This document shows positions 40,594 to 52,510 of a stretch of DNA of 64,000 nucleotides, in pieces. The DNA is from Diadema setosum (lineage: Eukaryota > Echinodermata > Echinoidea > Diadematoida > Diadematidae). Positions within the stretch are counted from its first letter, which is position 1. Each line of letters begins with the position of its first letter. The position numbers were made by a program, and so were the translations under genes. The stretch lies in NCBI RefSeq assembly GCF_964275005.1, contig NC_092692.1:15212084-15276083 (forward strand), written 5' to 3'. Under the pieces are notes generated by a model, which saw only the letters and a list, made by a program, of their open reading frames with translations, did not search any database and had not been told where the DNA came from.

Positions 40594-43500
40594 GTATCCT
40601 TTGTAGTACTGTTACACATGCATGTGAGAGTGATTTTCAAGTAATGTATGCTTTTATATCAAGTATGAACATCGTTTCGCTAGGTTACGTTGTCGAGTGC
40701 TTCTACTCGTCTAGGCCTACGTCAATTCTACGCGTACATGTTGCACTTTATTGTAGTAGAAGCTCAGTAGTAGGAACCTAGGCCTACTCAGCTATACAGT
40801 GTAGTGTATGTACTGTAGTGACTAGTGTCGTCGCGGCGTGGCCTCGCATCACAGACACATGCATACAAAGTAGGCCTAAATTATAAATTTACTTGAGTGA
40901 CCCGCTCCTCATCATCCTCGTAGTTAATGTTTATGCATGTTTAAATCATTAATACTAGGTGTTACCTACATCACTGAAATTCTATGAAATCCCATCCCAC
41001 TCGCCGTGATCGCGTAAAGAAAAAAAAAAAAAAAATGCTGAAGATTCAACAAATGGAACTATTTTTAGATCTATAGGAATCGTACTGTAACTGTTTGGAG
41101 TGGCTAGATTAGTAACGTTAGATAGTTCTAGAGTAAAATATCCCATTTGTGGCAGTTTTAAGGTAGGGTGACTGAAGCATTTTTGTAACTTGAAATTCTC
41201 TGAAAAACGAATTGTGAACTATTTTAATATGAAAGAGAATTACATCATTAAGACACATTTCAAATTTCATGGCGAAATGATGTTTCTATCGAGAGAAATT
41301 TAACTTTCAAATCACAGCAATATTACCCCCTTTTTTGATGAGCACGTTCGAAAATGTGTCCGAATCATTACCCGAAAAGTTGCATTCGCATGTGGATCTG
41401 AAGTAGCGACCGGATAATGAGCGTACAGCGGTTAGAAAATATGCGTAACAAGCGCAGAAGCCACTCCCCCACAATGTCGTCACACCGCTTGTGGTGTTTG
41501 TATGTGTGTGTGTGTGTGTGTGTGTACGTACGTGCTCGCTACGCATACCACACGGCGCAGTTGTTTACATTGCAGACCCACGCAACCCCACCGTCGCGAT
41601 GAAGCTAGCGCGAAAGCATGCATGTGCTCTGAAACTTGTCAGCTCTGTTTGCCAGCATGCGAGCGAAGAATGATATGCGCTAGCCCGACCAGACGCTGTT
41701 AATACGCTACGCGAATACAGCGTCTGACCAACGAGCGGGCACCTACAAAGTGGGGAACCACAACACAACTACAAAACTTATGAAAATTCATACGTTCTTT
41801 ATAAACAATGTACACGTTACCAAACGTTACTCACCTTAAGTGCATGCTTGTATTACAGAAGGTTCGTAAGTCCATTGAGGGCCCTCGTAATAAGTCCGTG
41901 GAACCAAAAAATGATACTTTCTGGCGGATTCCCTAACACCGTCGGGGTTCATCGTTGCAGAAAGTGGCGCCTTGATCTCTGCGGAAATCTTTTGCGTGCG
42001 TGCGATGCGCTGCTTGAGTGTTGGTGTAGCAGCACGGTCGACAGCGCGACCTTTTGAAAGGGCATTCAGATCATTGTGACCTCCCGGATATTGGAAATGG
42101 CCTGGCGTGAAAGACGATGTGCCGTTCGTGAACCGTTCACACATGCTGCATATAACCATCATTTTAGGTAAGTTATTAAATCTAAATTTCAATATTCATA
42201 GCATAGATATGAAGTCTCATTATCATTTTGTTCGTCAGATGAGTTTGAAGTGACAAAAAAATGATCTAAAGTATCAAAATTCAATCCGATCGCATGCGAT
42301 CGTTGGACCCTCTTCGTGTTTGGAGCTTCGTTGGTACAGCCCTGTCGCGCTACGTATGTACAGCGGCGACTGGGCTGTGTATAGTTAGATATGCGCCAGC
42401 CGATCGTGCCCATGCCTTTACTACAGCGCGCGCAGTGCTAGTATGCTGCCTCCAGCAGCTAGCCTCGCCATCGTGCGCCAGTATCGGTACATTTCAGCAG
42501 CAGTCTAATCTCACCAGCTAGCACAGGAAGCATATCGTCCAGCAGCCACTTGCATGAAAATGATGCCAAATTACCACCATTCATTCAAGCATTTATGACA
42601 AAAGAGCCTAGGCTGTAGCAATCTTTTGAAAATAACCTCGTTTTGAAGTTCAGTAACAAACATCGGCATTTGCAGTAGGTCTACTCGATTGTACTCACAG
42701 TTTCCTGTTCAATCGTATCTTCCACACGTAGGCCTGTGTGGCTCTACGTACAACTTGTTTGTTTGCGTGGATAACTCGTGTGATAACGGCCACATCGGCT
42801 GTCTGAGAAAAGCGAGAGTCAATGCTATCAGTAATGTTTTGTTTGTGACTGTGGTTGTATGTATAGAGTCTACACGCGAAGGCACATGGCATTTAGTGGA
42901 ATCGGTGTGTATATCAAACATCGTGCTGTCGACCGGGGTAGCGTTGCATCACAAGCGGTTGACAGCGCTTGCCCTGGCTGTGCATGGCAGCGAGTAGCAC
43001 ACGCACACGGCAACAGACGCGGCCGTATGTATAAGTACAGTACACACACACACACACACAGCATGCACACGCAATCCAGCTTCGCGCCGCGAATGCCATG
43101 TGGCTGCGTTGCGTGTTGAATTTAGATATACATGGCCCCAGTACGCGAAAGTTACCATGGATCCTTGCATACGAAGCCACGCCTTAAACGTTCGCTGTAG
43201 CCGAAAAATTATTGCAAGGGGTGCTTTCAAGGCAAAATCCACAGTCGAATACGTGGAGCTAGCGAAAAACTAATTGCACTGCATCGGATTCAGCGGATCC
43301 TAAACTACTCGCATGCTACATACTGGTGCAAGTACCGAAGCAGATGCTGAGATATGAGGATAAACGTGTTTCTAACAACATTTACACCAAGTTATTGGCG
43401 GATTCACATACCAGCGCTCTAATACAATATGGAGGCAAACTTCTTCTTTCATATGATACCAAATTTGTTAGGATTTGATTTCGGCATCGACTGTGGAAAA

Positions 43501-46500
43501 TGCAGTAAAGGCAAAATCCGGCTCAAAATCGCTTGCCAAAATCGGCACACCTCGCATTTGCACGGCGTCCTATGGGAGTTGCGTGTTGTGAGATAGGGCA
43601 CGCAATGGTCCAAAGGTAGGAAGGGCGTGATCCGACACTCTTTTTAAGGGTTTTTCCACACTGGAAACAAATCGTGCAAATTATTTTCAACCACTTCATA
43701 TATTAAACAGAGACAAGATTATTGCCTATTTATAAACGCTATTGTTATCATAAAAAATATGAACAATGACAAACGCAGTGGTCTACAAATTGTAGATTGA
43801 CCAGGGCAAAACCCGGCAAGAGTTTTCGCCGATATGCGCCTTTAATACTGGTACAATGCCAATGTAGCTCGGCTTGCGGCACGATGTACAAATCTATTCC
43901 TATGCAATACGCGCATGCTCCGCGATCTTCAGCCGAATACCTTCACATGGCTCGCGAACATTGCGTGAGCGCCAATTCCTGTTGCGAAAACACGTGAAAA
44001 TAGTTGGCGCACTTGCGCCGGCTGCAAACAAGGATCGCAATTCTGGCGGTGTTGTTGATGTCTCGTGTTTTTCTGATTTTTTTTTAATCATAACATCCAC
44101 TTCCAGAAAAATGGTGGCCCACATCGGCTTGCGAAAGTTCTATTATAGGTGAGGACATATTTTCAAAATCCATGAATATCGGGAAAACAACAAAAAATCC
44201 AGTTTCTTAGACCCTTGTTTCTTAACTGTGATGTTAATAGGGCCCCTGACGAGGTGCGGGTACTTTACTGGTGGGATGCGGATGTAGACTGTGCTGTGAG
44301 TAGGACACTGTTGTGGCCTTGTGGCCTCACCTTGGACTTAGTGAAATCGACCGAATAAGTGATAATCCAAAGCCCGCAAAGCAAACGTTTAGATTTGATT
44401 GCCAAGTTGTGACGGCTTTCACAGCCCAATGAAAATCGCACAAAGAAATCACACAGTTAATGATTCCCTACTAGCTTGCTACTGCCTGATATGAATGTAC
44501 GTACACCTAGCCATGCTACAAAATCTGTAGCATATGCACATCATCTGAAATTATCCAGCCACTCTGATGGAAAACTGGCATCTATCTACAGGTTATGCTC
44601 CTAGGCCTGCATTTACAAATGTAAATGTGACTCCCCCATATCATACCCAACTGTAAGTTTAAAACGTAAGTCCGCTGCTGAAAGTACAAGTTCGCATTTG
44701 ATCTCATCCAAATCCGTTCACAACTTTTTGAGTTATTTTACATACAGACAAACAAACAAACAAATAAACCAACGCCATTGAAAACATAACCTCCTCCCTT
44801 GGTGGAGGTAATAAGCATTGCAGAATGATTGGGCAGTGACGGTACTCAGAATGATAGAATAAGAAATGATAACTTTACTGATTGTTTTTTCTTTGTAGAC
44901 TCTAATATTGGTATTATGTAAATCAGAATATTTGACTGTCTTGAATATTTCACATATGATTCATAGACATGTACTGCTGCTATACTTTAACGTTATGGTG
45001 GATTATAAAATGATGCATCTATTTTTAAAAGGCTTATTTATCATGTGACTGTATGAGTCGAGAGAATATTTCTTAACCAGACTCGACTTACCAGGTATTG
45101 CAACAGAGACTTTGATGATGAGAAGATCCTCATTCAGCACCAGAAAGCAAAACATTTCAAATGCCATATATGTCACAAGAAACTCTACACAGGACCTGGG
45201 CTGGTTATACATTGCATGCAGGTAAGAATACAGTGTTCTGCAGGGCATAATGCATTACATTGGGCACTTGCATATGATATGCAAATATCTACTATCATCC
45301 TACAAGTGTTATTGTGTGTGTTGTTTCCCACCCCCAAATGTGTGTTTCAGCACATGTTAACATGGACTTAAAGTACACTCTCTAGAACTGGTAAAGTGTA
45401 TATTGCAGTTCCTCCAAATGGACTACAGTGCACTCCCATTGTAGTGAACTCGGTAATAACGAAAATCGGGTTTAAAACGACAAAATAAAATTCCAGGTCG
45501 TAAAATTATCGGCTCTCTGTTTTTCTATTGTTTATATGTTCTGTTATATTCAATGAAATTTCAATATAACAAAAGAAAACTACCGGTCCTGAGGACCTCG
45601 TTATTATGGGAGTCCACTGTACATTCATATCACTAGTTATTTTTTATTTGTTGGTTTATTAGGGTTTGTATCAATCTGTAAGCTAAGGTTTTGTTCCTCA
45701 TAGTTTCATCATGAATGAAACAAATTACATCTTTCAAAAACAGAAGGATAGGCATTGATTAATAGTGTCTCTCACTTGTGTCAGTTTGAATCAGTTATAC
45801 CATGCCTGTTGGTGGGGATGGGTGTGTGCAATGCATAGGGATCTGTGAAAGTGAAATTTGTCTTACATTTGGGCATATCGTTGGATGTCAGACTTTAATT
45901 AGCATTGATGAAGAAAGCATGGTTTGATTCTATTCGTTTTCCTTCCACAAGCTTGAAAATATGATTTCCTCTTCATGCAACTCTAAATGCTAGACTTGCT
46001 CGTGATTTGTCTTTAAACTTTCATTTTGGCTGTTCAAAGCCACCTTGTAACAAGTAAATATCACACTTATAACACTTATGCTGGCTAGTCGATCTGTATA
46101 GATTTAATAATTTTCAACTTTTTTTTTTGTATTGAAATAATTTTGACCAAGGAAGCTGTAAAATGATTAACAATTCTTATTTTGATTTTCAGTGTGGAAA
46201 ATACAAGGCATTACAACAAGGGATATATTGTTCCATTTTTCCTATTTCTGTTTGTCACGCTTGTAACATTGTCCTCTCTTTTTAAATCAACAGGTTCATA
46301 AAGAAAATATAGATAAGATTCCCAATGCACTACCTCATAGGCAAGATACAGAAGTTGAGATCTACGGGATGGAGGGGATCCCGGAGAAAGACTTGCTAGA
46401 ACATCAAAGACAAGTCGGTAAGTGGAGCTGACAAGTTGATGAAGAAACTTTCCAGAAAAAGAAGTGTAAAAAAAAAAAAAAAAATCACTAGAGAAAAAGA

Positions 46501-49500
46501 AATCAGTTTAATGACTATTGAGATTGCACACTTTCATATACAGCTTGTAATTATGATTTATTGCTTTGTCATTGTCCTTGATTGTTAAAGACTAGTCACT
46601 GGGATTATTTCAGAGTTACTTTAGAGTCTTGATTCTTGTCTTCAAATTAGTTTCTTGTCAATCTTTCATGTGTGTGCACTTTTATGTGTTGTCTTCTTCA
46701 AGTGTTGGAAGAAAAGTAAAGTTTCAAAGTTCTCTCACTGATGTGCTAAAGATATACTCGGTTTCCATAAAAATAATGTCATGAGAGATATTACATTGAT
46801 GATATTCTGCACTATCAAAACAGTCTGTTTTCGATTTCTCAATGTGGGTAAAGTGTATGCCTAACATTGCAGAGAAAATCTGATAGTAGAGATTGAGGAT
46901 GTGTGTGATGTGACGAGATCACTTGAGAGCAATTGTATTCTCTCTTAACAGCACAACAAGCCAACAAACCGGCATCATCAGGAGGTGGAGGTGGCGGTGG
47001 AGGGGAAAAGGCTGGCCCCAGCAGCTCCAACACTCAGCCCCAAGAGGCAGCTGCAGCAGTGTCCAGCCACGGGAACGCCCTCATGCCGGGACTGGCTGGG
47101 ATGCCCGCCATGCCCGGTATGCCGCCCGTCCCGAGGGGCCCGATGGGTCTCCCGGGTTTGCCCGAGATGCCCCCTCCACCGATGCCACCAGCAGGATTCC
47201 CGGCCCTGCCTCCCATGCCAGGAATGCCTCCATTTGTGCCGCCTGGAATGCCAATGGGATTCCAAGGGTAAGTCACTCATTACTGTATCAGAAAGACTGT
47301 GGTTGCCAGGAACTTGACATTTCCTAAGCTGTATCTTGTCGTTTGTTTTTGGCATGTGTTTGTTTTCGAAGTTCATTTGGAGTGATATCAGCCACAGTTA
47401 TTGAGCAATTGTCATGCTCATTCCTGCAGATTCTTGGCAAAATTGTACCTTCTCATTAGAAATAGCCACATGATTACATATACTCTCAGAGTCTGAAGTA
47501 TTCTGAGAAGAAAGATTAGCTTTCTCTGTCAATCACTTTTTTTTTTTAATGATGCAATTGATGACATTGTTTTACGAGATCATTGGTGTTGGAGCTGGGC
47601 CCCGTTGCAAGAAAGTTGCAATCAATTGCAAATAATTGCTAATTTTTAAACAACCATTCTGATTGGCTCAGGGTCTGCCCTATTAACAAGACATGCATGC
47701 AACAATGATTTTGACTGGCCAGTGACAATCAGTTGCAAGTTGCGTTTAAACGCAAAGTTTCTAGCAACGGGGCCCTGATCTTGTAAAGTTTCCAAGGTAC
47801 CTTGGTCTCTACAGCGGTCAGTAATTCTAATCACATCTGTAAGGTTTGGTAAGCAAGATGCACATTCTGATGCTCATGCATTGCTCTGTTACATGCTATT
47901 GTAAAATGTGTCATATTTTCTTTGTTTGAATTGACTTATAATGGAACACAAGCCCTGTGATTTATTTTTTTTTCTCTCTGAATTAGCCTACCGATGCCTC
48001 CCATGCCCCCTCATTCCATGATGTCCATGGTTCCCGGTCAGCCGAGCTCCCAGGCGGCCATGTCCACCGCTGCAGCCCAGGTGCCCAGTGTGCCTGGCCT
48101 GATGACAAGGCCGGGAGCCCCGGGGATGGCGATGGGTGTGCCAGCTGGGCCAACGATGCCACCAGCAGCCACCGCGGCACCCCCAGCTCCGGCAGCACCG
48201 GCTCCTGCACCACCGGCTGCCAAACCCCTCTTCCCTAGTGCTGCTGCTGTGAGTAGTCTGCAATCACATGGACTTGCTCTCATATGAAATATTTTTACAG
48301 TACATGTTGTACCATGTACCATTTAACTTCATAGATTGATGTGGAGCCCATTTAAAATTTACTTTTCTCTCTGCCATATAGTTGTATTTATTTCTAACTT
48401 TTGTTGTGTAAAACTAGCCACAATAAATCAGTTTGAGAGGACAGTCTGTATCTTTATTTTGCTGTCATATTCACAGGCAGTTTTCTTCCTACCTGAGGCC
48501 TTCAGATTTTATTTAATTTCCAATGGCTTGTTTGCTGGGACACTGGATCCATGGTGTGACCAAGTTTGAATTTTACTATAAATTCATGTGATCACTGTCA
48601 TTGTCTTTCACAGACTGCAACCTCAGTGGCGAGCTCTCCCGGCAGTACCAGCTCAAAGCCAGACCTAGCGGCCCCGCCCACGGCTCCACCCAAACCAACA
48701 TTCCCAGCGGCGATGGCGGCAGCTGCCCCGCCCAGACCAGCCCCGGCAGCGACCTCCTCCCCAGTCATGCCCACAGTGGAGGCCAAGCCCACCTCTCAGC
48801 CCACCGCCCAGCGACAGTCCCCCTCGCAGTCGGCCGCCAGCAGCGGAAGCGGAGGCAGCAGCAAGCCCAAGTCCAGCACCATCAACACAAGTTCAAATAG
48901 TAATATTATTCATCCCGATGATGAGCGCTCCTTGGTAAGTACCAGTCAGCTGTGAGGGGAAAATCCATGTTGGTCTGAATTTCAGCCCTGAGGTTTGTCA
49001 GTTTTCGAATCTACTTGCACACATGTAATAAGATGCAGTGAAGAATAGTAAATGTGAATATGAAGATATTATACTGCTCTTTTGTATTGTGTGTGGTCGA
49101 ACAACGCAGGCATTTGTTCCAATCCAATAAAAGTTTGAGATGGTGTATGCTTCACTCTTAGTTCAGGACTTGAATGTATTCATTGGTGCTAGAGCCCAGC
49201 TGTTAAAACGTGACAGACTGTCCAGTTCAAAATTGGTGCATCGAATGCATTGCTGTGGCATTTCAATTTGTTGTTGATGATTTGCAGGTATGAAGAGTTG
49301 TAAGTCATTGTGTCAGTCAGCTTCATTACTGGTGGCCGAAATGCAAAAGTTTGGAAAGGAAGAGCAATTAAGAACTCATTTTAAGTTCACTATGAGGTGA
49401 TAGCAATTGAATCATGTCACATTTACTGCCAGGTAGCTTTAATATTACACAGATACGTTTCATCATGGTGTAATGGATGCTCTAGTGGGTGTGAACTCTG

Positions 49501-51121
49501 CAGAGTTGTTCATCTCGGTGTTTGTCTTTCGTACGTAGGAGGAGATCCGTGCCACCAACCCCAAGTACAAGAAGACCAAACCCCCAGCCCCGCCGATATC
49601 GACCCCGCAGTCTCTCATTCCACCGGTGTCCTCGGCCCCGCCCGCCTCCATGCCAACTCCTCCCCGGCCCCCTGTCCCGCCCCAGCCTAGTATGGCAGGT
49701 AACATGATGGGCCAGATGCCCCCATCAATGAGGGGCCCTATGCCAATGCCACCTCAAGGTAAGGACCCCACCCCCTTTTGCTTCATACTGCACCACAAGC
49801 TTCTGGTGCTTTCCTTTCTCTTCCCCTCAGTCAGCAAAGGTAGAGTAGCAAGATTTCTTACATATACTTAACTCTTGTTGCTATGCAGCATGAACAATCT
49901 TCAAAAAAAAAAAGAAAGAAAAGAAACTCATGATTGCATCAGCTTATTCAAAATTTGAAAGTTTATGGGAAGAATTGGAAAAGCAGTGTCTTATCATTGT
50001 GACTGTTGAGCCTACTAAGTTGAATTTAAACCGGTGCTCATTCAGTATTTGTGCTTTTCCTCCTCAATTGTAAAGACTAGTGAGTAAGTGGATGTTGGGT
50101 GCCTCAGTACCTGGATGTTACTGTTAACAGAGCCAAAAGACTAATGTAGGGAACATGTGTGAGAAGGATTGTAAATGATAAGTCTCCCTTTCTACTCCTT
50201 TTTGGTGTGTATTCTCACTTGGTTTGCATAGATCTTGGAAGCATATATTCATGTTTTGCTGCCCTTTGCTCTATGTGAGTGAACACTTTTTGAGAAAAAC
50301 ACCCTATGCTGATACTGACACGCCTATCTTATCTCCTGCTGAGACATAGGCTATTTATGTTAACTTGAGGAGCATTCAGTTTGCATTGTAGCAAGTCATG
50401 AGTTATTGGTTTTGAGATAATTGAAAGGTTAAAGTGCGGATTAGGCAGGCTATTTGTTGCTTTTATAGCAAATATTTAGTGAATGTAAACTCTTTGAGTG
50501 ATTTGGTCGAAAGTGAAGCTCACAGTGTCTTGTTTTCTTCTTTCTTTTGCCTGTTCAGGTGGGATGGGTATGCCCCCTCAGCGAATGATGCCAATGGAAC
50601 ATCCAGGTAATGGATTATGCAATTCTCCATGTTTTCTGTGTTGTTGCAATGAATGGAAGAGGATTAGGGTACTCTTTACCAGAGAGTGTGCACATTACAT
50701 CAATCTATGGAACTTTGTTTTAAATCATTTCTATAACTTTGTTCATAATTATCTTTATGTTTGGTTTGTCTGTGTGTATGCCATTGCTAGGATTACAAAG
50801 ACATTTTTGTGATTTGACTGTGAGTCATAACACTGTTAATGTGGTTCCTCCCTCTGCCTTTTAATAGTTTTACTGAATGTTAATTATACTTCAACTTGTG
50901 TTTGTTTTCTTGCAGGCGGGGTCCCTGGTGGTATGCCTCCAATGCCTCAGAACATGCCCCCGATGTCACGCTTCATGCCCCCCGGCCCTTTCCCAGGCGC
51001 TCCCCAGGACATGCGGGGCATGAACGGGGGAATGCCAGGAGCGATGCCTGGGGGACGCCCTCCTAACGTGCCCCCCAACCTACCCCCTCACATGATGCCC
51101 GGCGGAGGAAGAATGTACTGA
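40553..51121 (+). CDS. ZNF207: Spliced gene 2: ZNF207/BuGZ orthologue, 9 coding exons, 554 aa
   Basis: Seen: nine exons join in frame to 555 codons. The N-terminus [20 protein letters not shown] carries two C2H2 fingers (C13, C16, H29, H34; C37, C40, H53, H58), then [11 protein letters not shown] (79-89). The long body is rich in Pro, Met, Gly and Ala, with KPLFPSA at 282-288. [14 protein letters not shown] (388-401) matches the GLEBS motif. Known: BuGZ binds and stabilises BUB3 through GLEBS, loads it at kinetochores, binds microtubules through its N-terminal region, condenses through its low-complexity part and has a role in splicing. Inference: the orthologue is functional. It is somewhat longer than the roughly 480-500-residue human protein because of expanded Pro/Gly/Ala/Met tracts. 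Donors are mostly strong (GTAAGT/GTGAGT), unlike gene 1. Confidence 0.95.
41836..42192 (-). other. Unrecognised 119-codon open frame inside ZNF207 intron 1 (opposite strand)
   Basis: The minus-strand frame has balanced, protein-like composition (for example [20 protein letters not shown], then [20 protein letters not shown]) and ends in TAA just before a strong GTGAGTAA donor at 41834. An ATATGCAG acceptor-like site stands at 42146. I do not recognise a family. It could be the last coding exon of an antisense gene that has a spliced 3' UTR, a transposon relic, or chance. On the + strand the same segment also has exon-like borders at 41859-42167. Confidence 0.3.
44630..44815. repeat. Probable dispersed repeat (MITE- or SINE-like tail) in ZNF207 intron 1
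   Basis: The text CATCCAAATCCGTTCACAAC, then TTTTGAGTTATTTTACATAC, then a CAAACAAA tract and ACCTCCTCCCTTGGTGGAGG, has the look of a common repeat end. The final hairpin CCTCC...GGAGG closes it. No boundaries or family can be proved from this window. Confidence 0.35.
45095..45221 (+). CDS. ZNF207: ZNF207 coding exon 2 (residues 14-56), zinc fingers
   Basis: The acceptor TTACCAG, in phase 2, completes Trp14. [20 protein letters not shown] is followed by [20 protein letters not shown]. It contributes C16, H29, H34, C37, C40 and H53, nearly identical to the vertebrate protein. The donor is GTAAGA. Confidence 0.95.
46294..46417 (+). CDS. ZNF207: ZNF207 coding exon 3 (residues 57-98)
   Basis: The acceptor TCAACAG gives phase 0. 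It begins [14 protein letters not shown], which supplies H58 of finger 2, and continues through [16 protein letters not shown], a family-specific conserved segment. The donor GTAAGT leaves phase 1. Confidence 0.95.
46952..47267 (+). CDS. ZNF207: ZNF207 coding exon 4 (residues 98-203), Met/Pro/Gly-rich
   Basis: The phase-1 acceptor CTTAACAG is followed by [10 protein letters not shown] and an eight-glycine run, then reiterated MPGMPP-type units ([29 protein letters not shown]). Such low-complexity sequence is the part of BuGZ credited with condensate formation. The donor GTAAGT leaves phase 2. Confidence 0.9.
47597..47775. mobile_element. MITE with 12-bp perfect terminal inverted repeats (ZNF207 intron 4)
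   Basis: The termini GGGCCCCGTTGC and GCAACGGGGCCC are exact reverse complements. Subterminal words also mirror each other (GAAAGTTGCAA versus AACGCAAAGTTTC). The element is 179 bp, non-coding and AT-rich inside. I see no clear target-site duplication. GGGCCCCGTT-type ends occur in several cut-and-paste superfamilies, so none is assigned. Confidence 0.7.
47987..48248 (+). CDS. ZNF207: ZNF207 coding exon 5 (residues 203-290)
   Basis: The acceptor GAATTAG, in phase 2, starts [20 protein letters not shown]. It continues through an Ala/Pro-rich run to KPLFPSAAA, where KPLFPSA is conserved with vertebrates. The donor is GTGAGT, phase 0. Confidence 0.9.
48614..48934 (+). CDS. ZNF207: ZNF207 coding exon 6 (residues 291-397), start of GLEBS
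   Basis: The acceptor TTCACAG gives phase 0. Ala/Pro/Ser-rich sequence includes [10 protein letters not shown] and a Ser/Gly tract, ending with [11 protein letters not shown], the first half of GLEBS. The donor GTAAGT splits the motif right before its Glu-Glu. Confidence 0.95.
49539..49758 (+). CDS. ZNF207: ZNF207 coding exon 7 (residues 398-471), GLEBS Glu-Glu
   Basis: The acceptor TACGTAG gives phase 0. It opens [20 protein letters not shown]398-E399 correspond to the paired glutamates that GLEBS motifs use to bind BUB3. Pro/Met-rich sequence follows ([19 protein letters not shown]). The donor GTAAGG leaves phase 1. Confidence 0.9.
50559..50606 (+). CDS. ZNF207: ZNF207 coding exon 8, 48-nt mini-exon
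   Basis: The acceptor TGTTCAG and the donor GTAATG both leave phase 1, so the 16-residue piece [16 protein letters not shown] can be included or skipped without changing frame. It is a good candidate for alternative splicing, which is known for vertebrate ZNF207. Confidence 0.85.
50916..51121 (+). CDS. ZNF207: ZNF207 terminal exon 9 (residues 487-554)
   Basis: The acceptor TCTTGCAG gives phase 1. It is Met/Pro/Gly-rich throughout ([20 protein letters not shown]) and ends PGGGRMY then TGA, close to the vertebrate C-terminus that ends in G-G-R-Y. Confidence 0.9.
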
Positions 51122-52456
51122 GAGCCAGCAGTCGGCAGAAGGCGCCCTCGGTGTCTGGAGAAGTGTCTGCTAGAAGGTTGGACTTATTCTACACATAGCA
51201 GTAATCCACTCCCACTTCCCTCCCATGTTAGAGCTTGCTGTGTGATCTCAAATGTGCATGGCCCTGTTGCATAGCAGACTTGTCCTGATGGTCATTGGCA
51301 GAAGTACAGAAGTACCAGCTACCGTGACAACGAGCAAAATTTCCTTTAGACTTATTTCCTCTTTCTATGACAGCGTCTGTTTAAGCTAACTTGCACTCAT
51401 GATAAGTCTCATTTTACACAGGGCTGTTGTGTTAAAAGGAGATTAAACTCTAACCAGACAAGTTCTTTTTTTTTTTTTTTTCAAAGGATGCTCGGATATG
51501 GATGGATCAGGACTCCGTTACAAAATAAGTAATGTTTAAAGTCAAACATAAACACCAATGCAGCGTGTATTGCCATATTCTGAGGTGTTCAGAGTCACAT
51601 GATATTTCCTTTGTGTGTTTTGTGTGTGTATGTGTTTTTGTGCGTTTGAATTTAAACATTACTTTTGTGTAACTGAGTCCTTTGCTGCATCAAACACAGT
51701 TGAATTGGTGTTCTCTATTGTCTCCTGTTTCTTAAATTTGCATAGCTCAGGTGTGAAGTAATATAGGTGTTTGACCCCTTATTCCACCTTGATATGATAT
51801 GATATGAAAATTTTACATTTGTACAGTGTGTCGTGTATGCAACAAAATTAAGGAATGACCTTCAGAAATCTTTTGTGCAGGTTGACTCGTCAGAGTAACA
51901 ATCACATGTAAGTACAAATTTGTGCACTTACCGTGTGCTGGTGCGCAAGTTGCAGTTTTATTTAGCATTGTAAGTTTCATACATGCTCACACATCACAAA
52001 TAACAATGTCGTTTTGACTGCCAGTAATTCAATAGTGTTCACATACGTTTAAGTTTAGTCATTGTCAGTAGCACCATATTATGTATTTAAGGAACACTTC
52101 TATGCCTAGCATCTGCTAAGAAAGACAAGTTCATTTTTTCCAATTCGTTACATGTTTTTTTTTAAAGTCAATTGTGCATCAAACAACCTGGATACCTTGT
52201 TCCTCATTTTCATCTGGCGTGTACTGTAAGTACCCTTGTTGCAAGTAGGAGTCAGCTTTTGTAGCTGTGGTGTACAGTATACCCCTTCCTCCAAAGGCCA
52301 CCCTTCTTAAGGACTGCTATAAAATGATCCTACATTTCTGCTGTCTCTCACATTCTTTGCATGCTTTTAAGGAAGCCTGCAGAGGACAAAATGTAACATG
52401 GAGAATTTGGAAATTTGACTGTCATTTTATTGTGAGAGCATCCAATCTGCTCACCT

Positions 52457-52510
52457 GGGGGGGGGGGGGGGGGGGAGGGGAGGGGGGGGGGGAGGGGGGG
52501 GGAGGGAGAG
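52457..52510 (+). repeat. Interrupted poly-G tract
   Basis: A 54-base stretch of G broken only by single A bases, with many possible G-quadruplex arrangements. A poly-C run about 110 bp downstream could pair with it instead. Confidence 0.9.

Noticed and set aside
43797-44152. Candidate exons in the less AT-rich part of ZNF207 intron 1, including a short segment ending FYYR before a GTGAGG site
   Set aside because: The frames are short and not conserved-looking, and they do not connect in phase with ZNF207.
46923-47376. Several long frames on both strands over ZNF207 exons 4-6
   Set aside because: These are shadows caused by GC-rich Pro/Gly/Met codons. Only the frame that joins the zinc-finger exons is supported.
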